A stretch of 64,000 nt of DNA from Streptomyces mobaraensis (GTDB lineage: Bacteria; Actinomycetota; Actinomycetes; Streptomycetales; Streptomycetaceae). A model generated the notes under the pieces. The model did not search any database, was not told the origin of the DNA, and was given only the letters and a program-made list of their open reading frames with translations. Below, one piece after another: positions 17,136 to 27,029 of this stretch (position 1 is the first letter of the stretch; every line of letters begins with the position of its first letter). The DNA lies in NCBI RefSeq assembly GCF_020099395.1, contig NZ_CP083590.1, forward strand, positions 5,456,001-5,520,000. The letters are read 5' to 3'. A program made the translations under genes and the position numbers.

Positions 17136-18407
17136 ATGACCACCCCCGCCGTCTGCGGCCGGCTCCGCGCCCACCCGGCAGCCGCCGACGCGGCCGTCGC
17201 CGCGACCGTCCTCGCCCTGATGATCGGCAGCGTCTTCGTCGGTCACCGGGTGGCCGCCCACCCCCTCTCCCCCCTCTTCGTCACCTGCGCCGTCCTCGCC
17301 GCCGCGGCCCTCGCCGTGCGGCGCCGGGCGCCGCGCACGGTCCTGGTGGTGACGTCCGTCCTGACGGCGGTGGGCGCCGCGGACGCCGGGGACGGGGTCC
17401 CGCGCATCCAGGTCGCGCTGTCGGCGGTCGTGGCGCTCTACACCGTCGTCTCCCGCACCGAGCGGGCCGCGGCCCTCCGCATCGCGGCGGTGACGATCAC
17501 CGCGCTCACCGGCGCGGTGATGCTGCTGGGCCCGCCGCCCTGGTACGCGCAGGAGAACGTGGGGATGCTCGCCTGGGCCGGCATGGCCGCCGCCGCGGGC
17601 GACGCGGTCCGCAGCCGGCGCGCGTACATCGCCGCGATCGAGGAACGGGCGCTGCGCGCCGAGCGCTCCCGGGAGGAGGAGGCGCGCCGCCGGGTCGCGG
17701 AGGAGCGGCTGCGTATCGCCCGCGAGCTGCACGACGTCGTCGCCCACCACATCGCGCTGGTCAACGTCCAGGCGGGGGTCGCCTCGCACGTCATGGACAG
17801 CCGCCCGGACCAGGCGAAGCAGGCGCTGGCCCACGTCCGGGAGGCCAGCCGGTCCGCGCTGGACGAACTCCGGGCCACGGTCGGCCTGTTGCGGCAGTAC
17901 GGCGACCCGGAGGCGCCCACCGAGCCGGCCCCCGGCATGGGCGCCTTCGACCAGCTCGTGGACGGCTTCACCCGGGCTGGAATGCGCGTGGCCGTCACCG
18001 TGACCGGTGCCCCGGCCGACGCGCCCGGGACCGGTGACGAGGACCCCGCCGCGTCCGTCGCCGGCGCGCTGCCGGCCGCCGTCGACCTCACCGCGTACCG
18101 GGTCCTCCAGGAGGCGCTGACCAACGTGCACAAGCACGCCGGGCCGGGGGCCCGCGCCGAGGTCGTCATACTGCGGGCTCCCGGGAGCCTGGTGCTCACC
18201 GTCCTGGACGACGGCCCGCAGGACGACGCCCCGGGCGACGGCGTCCCGGGCGACACCGGGCCGGTCGGCGGGCACGGACTCGTCGGGATGCGGGAGCGGG
18301 TGACCGCGCTCGGCGGCACGATCGAGACCGGACCCCGGCAGGGGACGGCCGGTTTCCGCGTCCGCGTCCGGCTGCCCGTCCCCGCCTGCGCCCGGCGCCT
18401 ACGCTGA
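17136..18407 (+). CDS. Sensor histidine kinase, NarL/DesK type
   Basis: 423 residues. Four to five membrane segments (about residues 18-150) form a short integral sensor without a large extracellular loop. The HisKA_3 dimerisation box follows, with the phosphorylated histidine in RIARELHDVVAHHIALV (about residue 200), then an ATPase domain with the N box YRVLQEALTNVHKHA and G boxes VLDDGPQDD and GGHGLVGMRERV. The gene ends 5 bases before the response regulator gene, so the pair is one operon. The stimulus is unknown. Confidence 0.92.
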   Translation: MTTPAVCGRLRAHPAAADAAVAATVLALMIGSVFVGHRVAAHPLSPLFVTCAVLAAAALAVRRRAPRTVLVVTSVLTAVGAADAGDGVPRIQVALSAVVALYTVVSRTERAAALRIAAVTITALTGAVMLLGPPPWYAQENVGMLAWAGMAAAAGDAVRSRRAYIAAIEERALRAERSREEEARRRVAEERLRIARELHDVVAHHIALVNVQAGVASHVMDSRPDQAKQALAHVREASRSALDELRATVGLLRQYGDPEAPTEPAPGMGAFDQLVDGFTRAGMRVAVTVTGAPADAPGTGDEDPAASVAGALPAAVDLTAYRVLQEALTNVHKHAGPGARAEVVILRAPGSLVLTVLDDGPQDDAPGDGVPGDTGPVGGHGLVGMRERVTALGGTIETGPRQGTAGFRVRVRLPVPACARRLR

Positions 18408-18412
18408 CCCCC

Positions 18413-19111
18413 ATGACGGACGAGTCCTCCATCAGCGTTCTCCTCGCCGACGACCAGGCCCTGCTGCGCAGCGCCTTCCGGGTGCTCGTCGACTCCGAAC
18501 CCGGCATGCGCGTGGTCGGCGAGGCGGCGGACGGCGCCGAGGCGGTGCGCCTGGCCCGCGAGGTACGCCCCGACGTGGTGCTCATGGACATCCGGATGCC
18601 CGGCGTGGACGGCCTCGCCGCCACCCGCGAGATCTGCTCGGACCCGACGCTCGACGGAGTACGGGTGGTGATGCTCACGACCTTCGAGGTCGACGAGTAC
18701 GTGGTGCAGTCCCTGCACGCCGGCGCCTCCGGCTTCCTCGGCAAGGGCGCCGAGCCCGAGGAACTGCTCGCCGCCATCCGCATCGCCGCCGCCGGCGAGG
18801 CCCTGCTCTCGCCCGCGGCGACCAAGGGCCTCATCGCCACCTTCCTCGCCCAGGGCGGCGGCTCCTACGGCGGGGGGCCGGCCCGGCGCGGGGCGGAGGC
18901 GCTGGGCGCGCTGACCGGGCGGGAGCGGGAGGTTCTGGTGCAGGTGGCGGGTGGGTTGTCGAACGACGAGATAGGGGAGCGGTTGGCTGTCAGCCCGTTG
19001 ACGGTGAAGACGCATGTCAATCGGGCGATGGCGAAGTTGGGGGCGCGGGACCGGGCGCAGCTCGTCGTGATCGCGTATGAGACGGGGCTGGTGCGGCCTC
19101 GGGGGGAGTAG
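18413..19111 (+). CDS. LuxR/NarL-type response regulator
   Basis: 232 residues. The receiver domain has the acidic pair LLADDQALLR, the phosphoacceptor aspartate in DVVLMDIRMPGVDG (about residue 58), the switch threonine in VVMLTTF and lysine in FLGKGAEPEEL. A LuxR C-terminal DNA-binding domain follows (LTGREREVLVQVAGGLSNDE...SPLTVKTHVNRAMAKLGARDRAQ). It is partner of the kinase five bases upstream. Confidence 0.94.
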   Translation: MTDESSISVLLADDQALLRSAFRVLVDSEPGMRVVGEAADGAEAVRLAREVRPDVVLMDIRMPGVDGLAATREICSDPTLDGVRVVMLTTFEVDEYVVQSLHAGASGFLGKGAEPEELLAAIRIAAAGEALLSPAATKGLIATFLAQGGGSYGGGPARRGAEALGALTGREREVLVQVAGGLSNDEIGERLAVSPLTVKTHVNRAMAKLGARDRAQLVVIAYETGLVRPRGE

Positions 19112-19262
19112 GCCCCAGCCCCGCCCTTTCACCGTTTCTTGCGGGGGAGGGCCCCCGGGCCCCCCGAAACCGCGCTTCGCGCGGTTGTCCTCACACGCCG
19201 GACGGGCTGAACAGTCAGCCCGTCCGGCGTGTGAGGACGAGCGGCGAAGCCGCGAAAAGCCG
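19112..19262. repeat. Intergenic modular hairpin repeat, copy R3, with paired changes
   Basis: A perfect 23-bp inverted repeat (19188-19210 against 19215-19237, loop ACAG) follows the smaller GAAACCGCGC/GCGCGGTT hairpin. Where other copies read CAAACGCC in one arm and GGCGTTTG in the other, this one reads CACACGCC and GGCGTGTG: both arms changed together, keeping the pairing. It lies between the convergent response regulator and nadA genes and probably terminates both. Confidence 0.88.
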
Positions 19263-19274
19263 GAAAACCGCTGC

Positions 19275-20462
19275 CTACGGCAGCGCCAGCATTCGCTCCA
19301 GCGCCAGTTTCGAGAACGCCGCCACCTCCGGATCCACCTCGATCCGGTTCACGACCTTGCCCTCGGCGAGCGATTCCAGCGCCCACACCAGATGCGGCAG
19401 GTCGATCCGGTTCATGGTCGAGCAGAAGCACACCGTCCGGTCCAGGAAGACGATCTCCTTGCCGTCCGCCGCGAAACGGTTCGCCAGCCGTCGGACCAGG
19501 TTGAGTTCCGTTCCGATGGCCCACTTGGACCCGGCCGGGGCGGCCTCCAGGGTCTTGATGATGTACTCGGTCGAGCCGACGTAGTCGGCGGCGGCCACGA
19601 CCTCGTGCTTGCACTCGGGGTGCACGAGCACGTTGACGCCGGGTATGCGCTCGCGCACCTCGCGGACGGAGTCGAGCGAGAAGCGGCCGTGGACGGAGCA
19701 GTGGCCCCGCCAGAGGATCATCTTCGCGCCGCGCAGCTCCTCGGCGGTGAGGCCGCCGTTCGGCTTGTGCGGGTTGTAGAGGACGCAGTCGTCGAGGGAC
19801 AGGCCGAGGTCGCGGACGGCGGTGTTGCGGCCCAGGTGCTGGTCCGGGAGGAAGAGAACCTTCTCGCCCTGCTCGAACGCCCAGGTGAGCGCCCGCTCCG
19901 CGTTGGAGGAGGTGCAGATGGTGCCGCCGTGCTTGCCGGTGAACGCCTTGATGTCGGCGGAGGAGTTCATGTACGAGACGGGGACGGTGGTCTCGGCCAC
20001 ACCCGCCTCGGTGAGCACGTCCCAGCACTCGGCGACCTGCTCGGCGGTGGCCATGTCGGCCATCGAGCAGCCGGCGGCCAGGTCCGGCAGGACGACCTGC
20101 TGGGCGTCGGTGGTGAGGATGTCGGCCGACTCGGCCATGAAGTGCACGCCGCAGAAGACGATGTACTCCGCGTCCGGACGGGCCGCCGCGTCCCGGGCGA
20201 GCTTGAAGGAGTCGCCGGTGACGTCCGCGAACTCGATCACCTCGTCGCGCTGGTAGTGGTGGCCGAGGACGAACACCCGGTCACCCAGCTTCGCCTTCGC
20301 GGCGCGCGCCCGCTCCACCAGGTCCGGGTCGGAGGGCGCGGGCAGGTCGCCGGGGCACTCCACGCCGCGCTCGCTGCGCGGGTCGGACTCGCGGCCGAGC
20401 AGCAGCAGGGCGAGGGGCGACGGGGCGGGGTCCTGGAAATCCAGGGACTGGGCGGTGGTCAC
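19275..20462 (-). CDS. nadA: Quinolinate synthase A
   Basis: 395 residues. A 4Fe-4S enzyme condensing iminoaspartate with dihydroxyacetone phosphate to quinolinate for NAD synthesis. Recognised by VLGHHYQRDEVIEFADVTGDS, FCGVHFMAESADILT, GCSMADMA, HPECKHEVV and FCSTMNRIDLPHL, which supply the cluster cysteines and substrate loops. The GTG at 20462 has AAGGG nine bases upstream. nadB and nadC are not adjacent within the window. Two similar palindromes upstream suggest repression by a dedicated regulator. Confidence 0.94.
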   Translation of the reverse strand: MTTAQSLDFQDPAPSPLALLLLGRESDPRSERGVECPGDLPAPSDPDLVERARAAKAKLGDRVFVLGHHYQRDEVIEFADVTGDSFKLARDAAARPDAEYIVFCGVHFMAESADILTTDAQQVVLPDLAAGCSMADMATAEQVAECWDVLTEAGVAETTVPVSYMNSSADIKAFTGKHGGTICTSSNAERALTWAFEQGEKVLFLPDQHLGRNTAVRDLGLSLDDCVLYNPHKPNGGLTAEELRGAKMILWRGHCSVHGRFSLDSVREVRERIPGVNVLVHPECKHEVVAAADYVGSTEYIIKTLEAAPAGSKWAIGTELNLVRRLANRFAADGKEIVFLDRTVCFCSTMNRIDLPHLVWALESLAEGKVVNRIEVDPEVAAFSKLALERMLALP

Positions 20463-20517
20463 GACACGCACCCTTTCTGTTCTGCGGACGACCGGACTGA
20501 GCTGCACCGGCCTTGTC

Positions 20518-20562
20518 GTCAATTTGACGCTATCTATCATAACTGCTTCGTGTCACTTTGAC
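20518..20562 (-). promoter_or_regulatory. Probable nadA promoter with paired palindromic operators
   Basis: Two 11-bp near-identical palindromes, GTCAATTTGAC (20518-20528) and GTCACTTTGAC (20552-20562), have centres 34 bp apart. Between them, on the minus strand, is TATGAT (20536-20541), a good -10 hexamer for nadA transcription. The arrangement suggests a dimeric repressor closing on the promoter. NAD-sensing regulators of the NrtR type are a natural candidate but no regulator gene is nearby. Confidence 0.6.
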
Positions 20563-20715
20563 GATGCCCATTGCGTCGATGTGACGCATTCCCGGGCGCG
20601 CAGCGGATGTGCGAGCATGAAAGCCAGGAACACACGGCCGGACCCGGAATGAATCCCGGGCTCCGTCGGTTCAGCCGAGGGCAAGCAGTCCGCACGAAAC
20701 CCGGGAGTGAAGCAG

Positions 20716-21072
20716 ATGTCCGTTCAGGACGAGAAGACCACTGTGAGCGACGGCATCCTCCTGTCCGACGCCGCGGCAGCGAAGGTCAAGAGCCTGCTGG
20801 AGCAGGAAGGCCGGGACGACCTCGCGCTGCGCGTCGCCGTCCAGCCCGGCGGCTGCTCCGGCCTGCGCTACCAGCTCTTCTTCGACGAGCGCTCGCTCGA
20901 CGGCGATGTCGTGAAGGACTTCGACGGCGTCAAGGTCGTCACCGACCGGATGAGCGCCCCGTACCTGGGCGGCGCCTCCATCGACTTCGTCGACACCATC
21001 GAGAAGCAGGGCTTCACGATCGACAACCCCAACGCCACGGGCTCCTGCGCCTGCGGCGACTCCTTCAGCTGA
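20716..21072 (+). CDS. erpA: Iron-sulfur cluster insertion protein, A-type carrier
   Basis: 118 residues. It has the three invariant cysteines of A-type carriers: C47 in PGGCSGL and C111/C113 in the C-terminal SCACGDSF. The fold signature RVAVQPGGCSGLRYQLFFDE is intact. It delivers Fe-S clusters to target enzymes. ATG 20716 has GGGAG at 8 bases; a GTG at 20707 would bury that site. It is divergent from nadA, itself an Fe-S enzyme. Confidence 0.93.
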   Translation: MSVQDEKTTVSDGILLSDAAAAKVKSLLEQEGRDDLALRVAVQPGGCSGLRYQLFFDERSLDGDVVKDFDGVKVVTDRMSAPYLGGASIDFVDTIEKQGFTIDNPNATGSCACGDSFS

Positions 21073-21112
21073 CGGTCACCGGCCCCGCGCACGGGCCACT
21101 GGCACCGCGTAC

Positions 21113-21152
21113 GGAAGGCGGGCGCCCCCTCGCGAGGGGGCGCCCGCCTTCC
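21113..21152. terminator. Perfect 40-bp palindromic terminator
   Basis: A strictly symmetrical 40-bp palindrome (left half GGAAGGCGGGCGCCCCCTCG) lies 40 bases after erpA and 16 bases after the end of the convergent frameshifted gene. It can end transcripts from both sides. Confidence 0.9.
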
Positions 21153-21168
21153 GCGTGTCCGGGCGGCG

Positions 21169-22676
21169 TCAGCCCCGCGGCACCGGCTCGCCCGTCACCA
21201 CGTCCACCACCTTCCGCCCGTCCAGCGGCCGGTCCAGCGCCACCTTCCGGTCGAACCGCCGGGCCATCAGCACACACGGCCGCCCCGGCTCCCGCTCGAC
21301 GCCCGTGATCTTCACCGTCACCGCCGCCGACGACTGGGCCGGCGCCGACGCCGCGTAGTCGCTGCACACCCCGCCCCAGAAGTGCAGGGTGAGCCGCGTC
21401 CCGTCGGCGCTGTACGACGTCACCTGGGCGGGGACCGTCCGCCCCGGCCCGCCGCCCGGAGCCGGCCGCGTCCCCCCGCGCGGACGTCAGGTACTTCGGG
21501 TCCACCGCCGGCTCGACGACCGTCACCGTCGCCTTCCCGCCGCCCGGCACCGCCGCCTCGAACAGCCACGACGGCACCAGCGCCGGACGGCCCCCCCACC
21601 GACCGCGCGGCGAGCGCGAACGTGGCCCCGCGTATCGGCACCGACGCGCGCGGCAGCGTGCCGCCCGAGCACGGGGGCGAGGCCGACCCCGGGGCGCCGC
21701 CCGCCCCCTCGTCCGCCGGCACCGGCGTCGCACAGCCCCCGATCCGCACTCCGCCGCCCTTCCCGGCCCGCCGGTTGAGCCCGTCGAGCGCCCGCGCGGC
21801 GCTGACCAGCGGGTACTCCGCGCCCTTCACCGGCGCCACCACCGCTCCCGCGCCGTCCGTCACCCGGCCGTCGGCGCCGACCCGCAGGACGGTCTGCCGG
21901 CCGTACGTGGGCAGTCCGCCCAGCACGGGGTCGGCCGCGACCGTCCGTACGGCACCGAACACCCGGCTCGCGTCCACCTTCGCGTCGCCCAGGCCCAGGG
22001 CCGCGAGCACCGGCCGGGCCGCCGCCCGCGCGCGCTCCTCCGACACCGGGCGCGCCGCCGCCGGGTCGGAACCGCCGGGCCGGTCCCGGAAGGACGGGCA
22101 GGCGGGGGCGTCGTCCGGTCCGTCCTTCTCCGGCCCCGCGCCCGGCGGGTGGACGCACGGCTTCCCGCCCGCGATCCCGTGCAGCGCGTACGTCCAGTCG
22201 CCCGGCGCGTCCGCCCCCACCCGCAGCGTCGGCCCGGTCCTCGGCCCGACGGTCCAGACGCCGTCCGCCTTCCGCGGCTCGCCCTGGACGTCCAGCGTCC
22301 GGGCCAGCGCCGCCACCTCGGCGGCCGTCGGCGCCCGGCCCGCCGTGTACACGGGGGCCTTGGCCGGGCCGTCGGGCAGCTTCCCCTCGGCCCGGTAGCG
22401 GGTGCCGCCGCCGTTGGGGTCCGGTTCGCCCACCGCGATGCCCGGCGGCGGCCCGGACGAACCGCCGGCGCCGGCGCTCCCGTCGTCGTCCAGCGCCAGC
22501 GGCGGCGGGGGCACCGCCCGCTCCTCCGCGGCCGGCCCGGACGAACCGCCGCCCGCCGTCGCGGCCCAGTACGCGCCGCCGCCCCCGGCCAGCAGCACGG
22601 CCGCCGCGACCGACGCGACCACCGGCGGCGAGTACTTCCGCCGCCGCTTGCCGGAGGTGTCGCCCTCGGTGCCCAC
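21169..22676 (-). pseudogene. Membrane-anchored secreted protein, broken by two +1 frameshifts
   Basis: The GTG at 22676 (GGAG 8 bases upstream) opens with a basic start, one membrane anchor (KYSPPVVASVAAAVLLAGGGGAYWAA has it) and a Gly/Pro-rich extracytoplasmic region with paired cysteines. Reading breaks at a run of seven G on the coding strand (plus-strand C7, 21591-21597). Dropping one G continues naturally to GGRPALVPSWLFEAAVPG and VDPKYLT. A second break is at a run of six G (plus-strand C6, 21472-21477); dropping one G continues to RTVPAQVTSYSADGTRLTLHFWGGV and the normal stop at 21169. Both errors are in homopolymers, so sequencing error is as likely as true decay. The function of the protein is unknown. 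Confidence 0.78.
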
Positions 22677-22799
22677 CGCATCGCTCCTTCGCTCCGCTTC
22701 CACCGGTGATCCGGTCCCCGCCCCGGCCGGGGTGAGGCGCCGGTGAGACGGGGCAGGGGAGTGGGCGGTTCCACGGCGGGGGCCCGGCGGCCCGGGGGC

Positions 22800-23024
22800 T
22801 CAGTCCCCGTACTCGGACATACCGCGCAACAGCCGCACCGTCCGCTCCGGCACCGACACCCCGTGCGACGGCCGCGCCGCGGGCGCCTCGCCGACGGGCC
22901 CGTCGGCCGCCGGAACCCGCCAGTGCGGCAGCATTCCGGCGCAGTCCCTGCGCAGCGCGGCGAGGGTGTCACCGTCGGCGGCGGGCGAGCCGACCGGAGT
23001 GACGTGGTTCACAGGAGTCGCCAT
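22800..23024 (-). CDS. Small hypothetical protein
   Basis: 74 residues (MATPVNHVTPVGSPAADG..., LRRDCAGMLPHWRVPA). No domain, signal or membrane span is seen. Codon bias is compatible with a real gene and it fills the space between the frameshifted gene and the PfkB kinase. There is no clear Shine-Dalgarno, but a TACGGT hexamer lies 6 bases before the ATG on the minus strand, which would suit a leaderless transcript. A GTG four codons on is an alternative start. Confidence 0.5.
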   Translation of the reverse strand: MATPVNHVTPVGSPAADGDTLAALRRDCAGMLPHWRVPAADGPVGEAPAARPSHGVSVPERTVRLLRGMSEYGD

Positions 23025-23172
23025 ACAGGCACCGTACCGACCGTCACGGCCACGGAGAAAGGCCGGTCATCAGGTAAATTCAGCCGCTCGTGGCGAGATC
23101 GGGGCTGGTGTCCCGAGCGGGAGCCGATAGCGTGGTACGGCCTTTCACTGATCGGCCCGCTTTCTCCCGTAG

Positions 23173-24195
<1,023 letters not shown>

Positions 24196-24197
24196 CC

Positions 24198-24416
24198 CCT
24201 GCGGGGGGGCTGTGCCCCGGTCCCGCCCTTTCGCCGTTTCCTGGGGCTGCGCCCCAGACCCCCTTGTCCTCAAACGCCGGACGGGCTGAATATCAGCCCG
24301 TTGGGGGTGCCCCCTCTGGGGGAGTTTGAGGACAACCGCGCGGAGCGCGGTTTCGGGGGTGCGGGGGCGGAGCCCCCGCAAGAAATGGTGAAAGGGCGGG
24401 ACCGGGGCACACCCCC
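24198..24416. repeat. Intergenic modular hairpin repeat, copy R4
   Basis: The modules are rearranged: CTGGGGCTGCGCCCCAG, then TCCTCAAACGCCGGACGG with ACGGGCTGA/TCAGCCCGT around ATA, then the GGGGGTGCCCCCTCTGGGGG edge module inserted into the right arm, AGTTTGAGGA, CCGCGCGGAGCGCGG, GCGGGGGCGGAGCCCCCGC and GACCGGGGCAC. It lies between convergent pfkB-type and cysteine desulfurase genes. Confidence 0.83.
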
Positions 24417-25799
24417 CTACGAAACCCGCCGCACCGTATACCCCACCCCACCCTCCACCGCCCGTTCCCCCACATACTCCTGCCCCCGCATATCGCACCA
24501 CGCAGGAACATCCAGCCGCGCAGCCTCGTCATCGGACAGCACGGTGACCAGCCCCCCGACCGGCACCCGGTCGAACACCTTCGCCAGCTCGATCACCGGA
24601 ACCGGACACCGCTTCCCGAGCGCGTCCACGACGACCTCAGGCGCACCCCCGGCCGGGGCCGGCGCCTCCGCAGGCGCCCCGAGGTGCCGGCGCACCCCCT
24701 CCACCACCCCCGGCAGGACCTCCAGGAACCGCTCCACGTCCGCCTCAAGAGCCCCCCGCGGCAGCGAAACCCGCACGTTGCCTTCCGACAGCACCCCCAT
24801 CGCCCGCAGCACATGGCTCGGTTCCAGCGTGCTGGAGGTGCAGGAGGAGCCGGAGGAGACGGAGAAGCCCTCGCGGTCGAGGGCGTGGAGGAGGGCCTCG
24901 CCGTCGACGTAGAGGCAGGAGAAGGTGACGATGTGCGGCAGGCGCCGGGCGGGGTGGCCGACGACCTCGACGTCGGGGACGAGGGCGGGGACGCGGGCGC
25001 GGACGCGGTCGACGAGGGCGCGCAGCCGGGCCGCCTCCGCGTCGGCCTCCGCCCGTACCGCCCGCAGCGAGGCCGCCGCGGCGACGATCGCGGGGAGCGC
25101 GGGGAAGCCGGGCGCGCGCCCCGCCTCCCGTTCGTCCACCGGGCCGGGCGGGGAGAAGCGCGTGCCCTTGCGGACGGCCAGCAGGCCGACGCCCGCCGGG
25201 CCGCCCCACTTGTGCGCGCTCGCGGTCAGCAGCGACCAGCCCTCCGGGGCCGGGCCCCAGCCGAGCGACTGGGCCGCGTCGACCAGCAGCGGCACCCCCG
25301 CCGCCCGGCAGAGCGAAGCCACCTCGGCCACCGGCTGCTCCGTGCCGGTCTCGTGGTTGGCCGACTGGAGGGCGGCCAGCGCGGTGTCGGGGCGCAGGGC
25401 CGCCGCGTACGCGGCGGGGTCGACGAGGCCCGTCCGGTCCACACCCACCCGGGTGACGCTTCCGCCGTCCGCCTCCAGGGCGTCGGCCGCGTGGAGGACG
25501 GCGGAGTGTTCGACGGAGGACACCACCAGGTGGCGTCCGGTCCGGCGGCGGCCGCCGAGCGCGCCGGCGATGCCGTCGTGCAGCGCGCGGGTACCCGAAG
25601 GGGTGAAGGAGAGTTCGTCGGGGCGGCAGCCGACCGCCTCGGCCGCGGTCTCCCGGGCCGCGTCGAGCAGCAACCGGGCCCGCCGGCCCTCGCGGTGGAG
25701 CCGGGCGGGGTCGGCCCAGCCCTCGTCGAGGGCGGCGAGCAGCGCCTGGCGGGCGACGGGGTGCGGGGGAGCGGCGGAGGCGGCGTCGAAGTAGGGCAC
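24417..25799 (-). CDS. Cysteine desulfurase fused to a TusA sulfur-carrier domain
   Basis: 460 residues. Residues 1-370 are a class V PLP enzyme of the NifS/IscS type: PLP lysine in TASAHKWGGPAGVGL and the catalytic cysteine loop SSGSSCTSSTLEPSHVLRAMG. Residues about 385-460 form a TusA-like domain with the sulfur-accepting CPVP in VDALGKRCPVPVIELAKVF. The desulfurase could pass persulfide directly to its own carrier domain. The GTG at 25799 (VPYFDAASAAPPHP) fits the family start; the Shine-Dalgarno is weak. It is divergent from ctaC. Recipients such as thiolated tRNA, molybdopterin or thio-metabolites are possible, none indicated. Confidence 0.9.
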   Translation of the reverse strand: MPYFDAASAAPPHPVARQALLAALDEGWADPARLHREGRRARLLLDAARETAAEAVGCRPDELSFTPSGTRALHDGIAGALGGRRRTGRHLVVSSVEHSAVLHAADALEADGGSVTRVGVDRTGLVDPAAYAAALRPDTALAALQSANHETGTEQPVAEVASLCRAAGVPLLVDAAQSLGWGPAPEGWSLLTASAHKWGGPAGVGLLAVRKGTRFSPPGPVDEREAGRAPGFPALPAIVAAAASLRAVRAEADAEAARLRALVDRVRARVPALVPDVEVVGHPARRLPHIVTFSCLYVDGEALLHALDREGFSVSSGSSCTSSTLEPSHVLRAMGVLSEGNVRVSLPRGALEADVERFLEVLPGVVEGVRRHLGAPAEAPAPAGGAPEVVVDALGKRCPVPVIELAKVFDRVPVGGLVTVLSDDEAARLDVPAWCDMRGQEYVGERAVEGGVGYTVRRVS

Positions 25800-25958
25800 G
25801 TCATCGAACCTAGCGCGCGCCCCGCCCCCCGCGCGGGCCTGGGCTGACGCCCTCCCAGATCCCGCCCGGAGCCGGTGGTTCCATCCCTTCGGTGAGTTGT
25901 GACCCGGCCCCCCGGCGCGTTGGGCACCCTCCCCGCGCGACCCCAAATAGCGTCCAGT

Positions 25959-25989
25959 AGGGTTTGGTCCGCATAAACATCCAAACCCT
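25959..25989 (+). promoter_or_regulatory. Inverted repeat in the ctaC leader
   Basis: AGGGTTTGG (25959-25967) and CCAAACCCT (25981-25989) are perfect 9-bp arms with a 13-base spacer, 75 bases before the ctaC start. It could be an operator or an mRNA hairpin. The sequence between the divergent cysteine desulfurase and ctaC starts (25800-26063) holds no gene; a TAGGGT within the left arm could be a -10 element. Confidence 0.5.
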
Positions 25990-26063
25990 GCCCGCAGCGG
26001 GCCGGCGACCGACCGAGACGGCCGCAGCCGGCCGCGCGGGCGAGACTCTCGGGAAGGCGCTAC

Positions 26064-27029
26064 GTGAGTCCCAACGGCTCCGACCGCTCGTCGCGGCGCC
26101 CGGTGCGGCGGAAGCTGCTGCAGGCGCTGGCCGCGGGCGCTGTTCTGGCGACCGCCACCGGTTGCACATCGAAGGACTTTCCCCGCCTCGGAATGCCCAC
26201 TCCCGTCACGGAGGAGGCGCCGCGGATCCTCTCCCTGTGGCAGGGCTCGTGGGCCGCGGCCCTCGCGGTCGGTGTCCTGGTGTGGGGCCTGATCCTCTGG
26301 AGCGTCATCTTCCACCGGCGCAGCCGGAGCAAGATCGAGGTTCCTACCCAGACCCGGTACAACATGCCTCTCGAGGCGCTGTACACCGTGGTCCCGATCA
26401 TCATCGTCTCGGTGCTCTTCTACTTCACGGCCCGTGACGAGAACAAGCTCATCGCCAACCCGGACAAGCCGAAGCACGTCGTGAACGTGATCGGCTTCCA
26501 GTGGAACTGGGCCTTCAACTACATGGAGACCGCCCAGGGCCAGAAGCCGGGCAAGGCGCTGCGTGGCATCAAGGAGCTCGACGCCATCCCCGACCGGTTC
26601 CTGAAGAAGGCTCCGGCGGACGCGGCGGGCGTCTACGACACGGGCATCCCGGGCACCCGGAACCCGCAGAACGGCATGCCCGGCCCCACGCTGTGGCTGC
26701 CCAAGGGGGAGTCGGTCGAGTTCGTCCTGACCTCCCGCGACGTCAACCACTCCTTCTGGGTGCTGCCGTTCCTGATGAAGCAGGACGTCATCCCGGGCCA
26801 CACCAACAGCTTCACGGTGACCCCCAACCGGGAGGGCACCTTCCGGGGCAAGTGCGCCGAGCTCTGTGGGCAGGACCACTCGCGGATGCTCTTCAACGTC
26901 AAGGTCGTCTCTCCTGAGCGGTACCAGAAGCACCTCAAGGAGCTGGCCGAGAAGGGGCAGACCGGCTACCTGCCGGCGGGCATCGCGCAGACGGATCACG
27001 CGAAGAACGCGGAGACCAAGAACAAGTGA
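26064..27029 (+). CDS. ctaC: Cytochrome c oxidase subunit II
   Basis: 321 residues, a lipoprotein-type subunit II. The signal peptide ends at the lipidated C34 in ATATGC, followed by two membrane helices (about 60-82 and 105-122). The cupredoxin domain holds the CuA ligands in DVNHSFWVL and [12 protein letters not shown]. It accepts electrons from the bc1-complex cytochrome c. GTG 26064 has GGGAAGG upstream. Its stop overlaps the ctaD start (GTGA), and ctaF overlaps ctaD, forming a tight ctaCDF operon. Confidence 0.96.
   Translation: MSPNGSDRSSRRPVRRKLLQALAAGAVLATATGCTSKDFPRLGMPTPVTEEAPRILSLWQGSWAAALAVGVLVWGLILWSVIFHRRSRSKIEVPTQTRYNMPLEALYTVVPIIIVSVLFYFTARDENKLIANPDKPKHVVNVIGFQWNWAFNYMETAQGQKPGKALRGIKELDAIPDRFLKKAPADAAGVYDTGIPGTRNPQNGMPGPTLWLPKGESVEFVLTSRDVNHSFWVLPFLMKQDVIPGHTNSFTVTPNREGTFRGKCAELCGQDHSRMLFNVKVVSPERYQKHLKELAEKGQTGYLPAGIAQTDHAKNAETKNK

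Noticed and set aside
21420..21640. Programmed ribosomal frameshift in the membrane-anchored gene
   Set aside because: Two separate shifts of the same kind in plain G runs, without a slippery heptamer and downstream structure, are better explained by sequencing error or decay.
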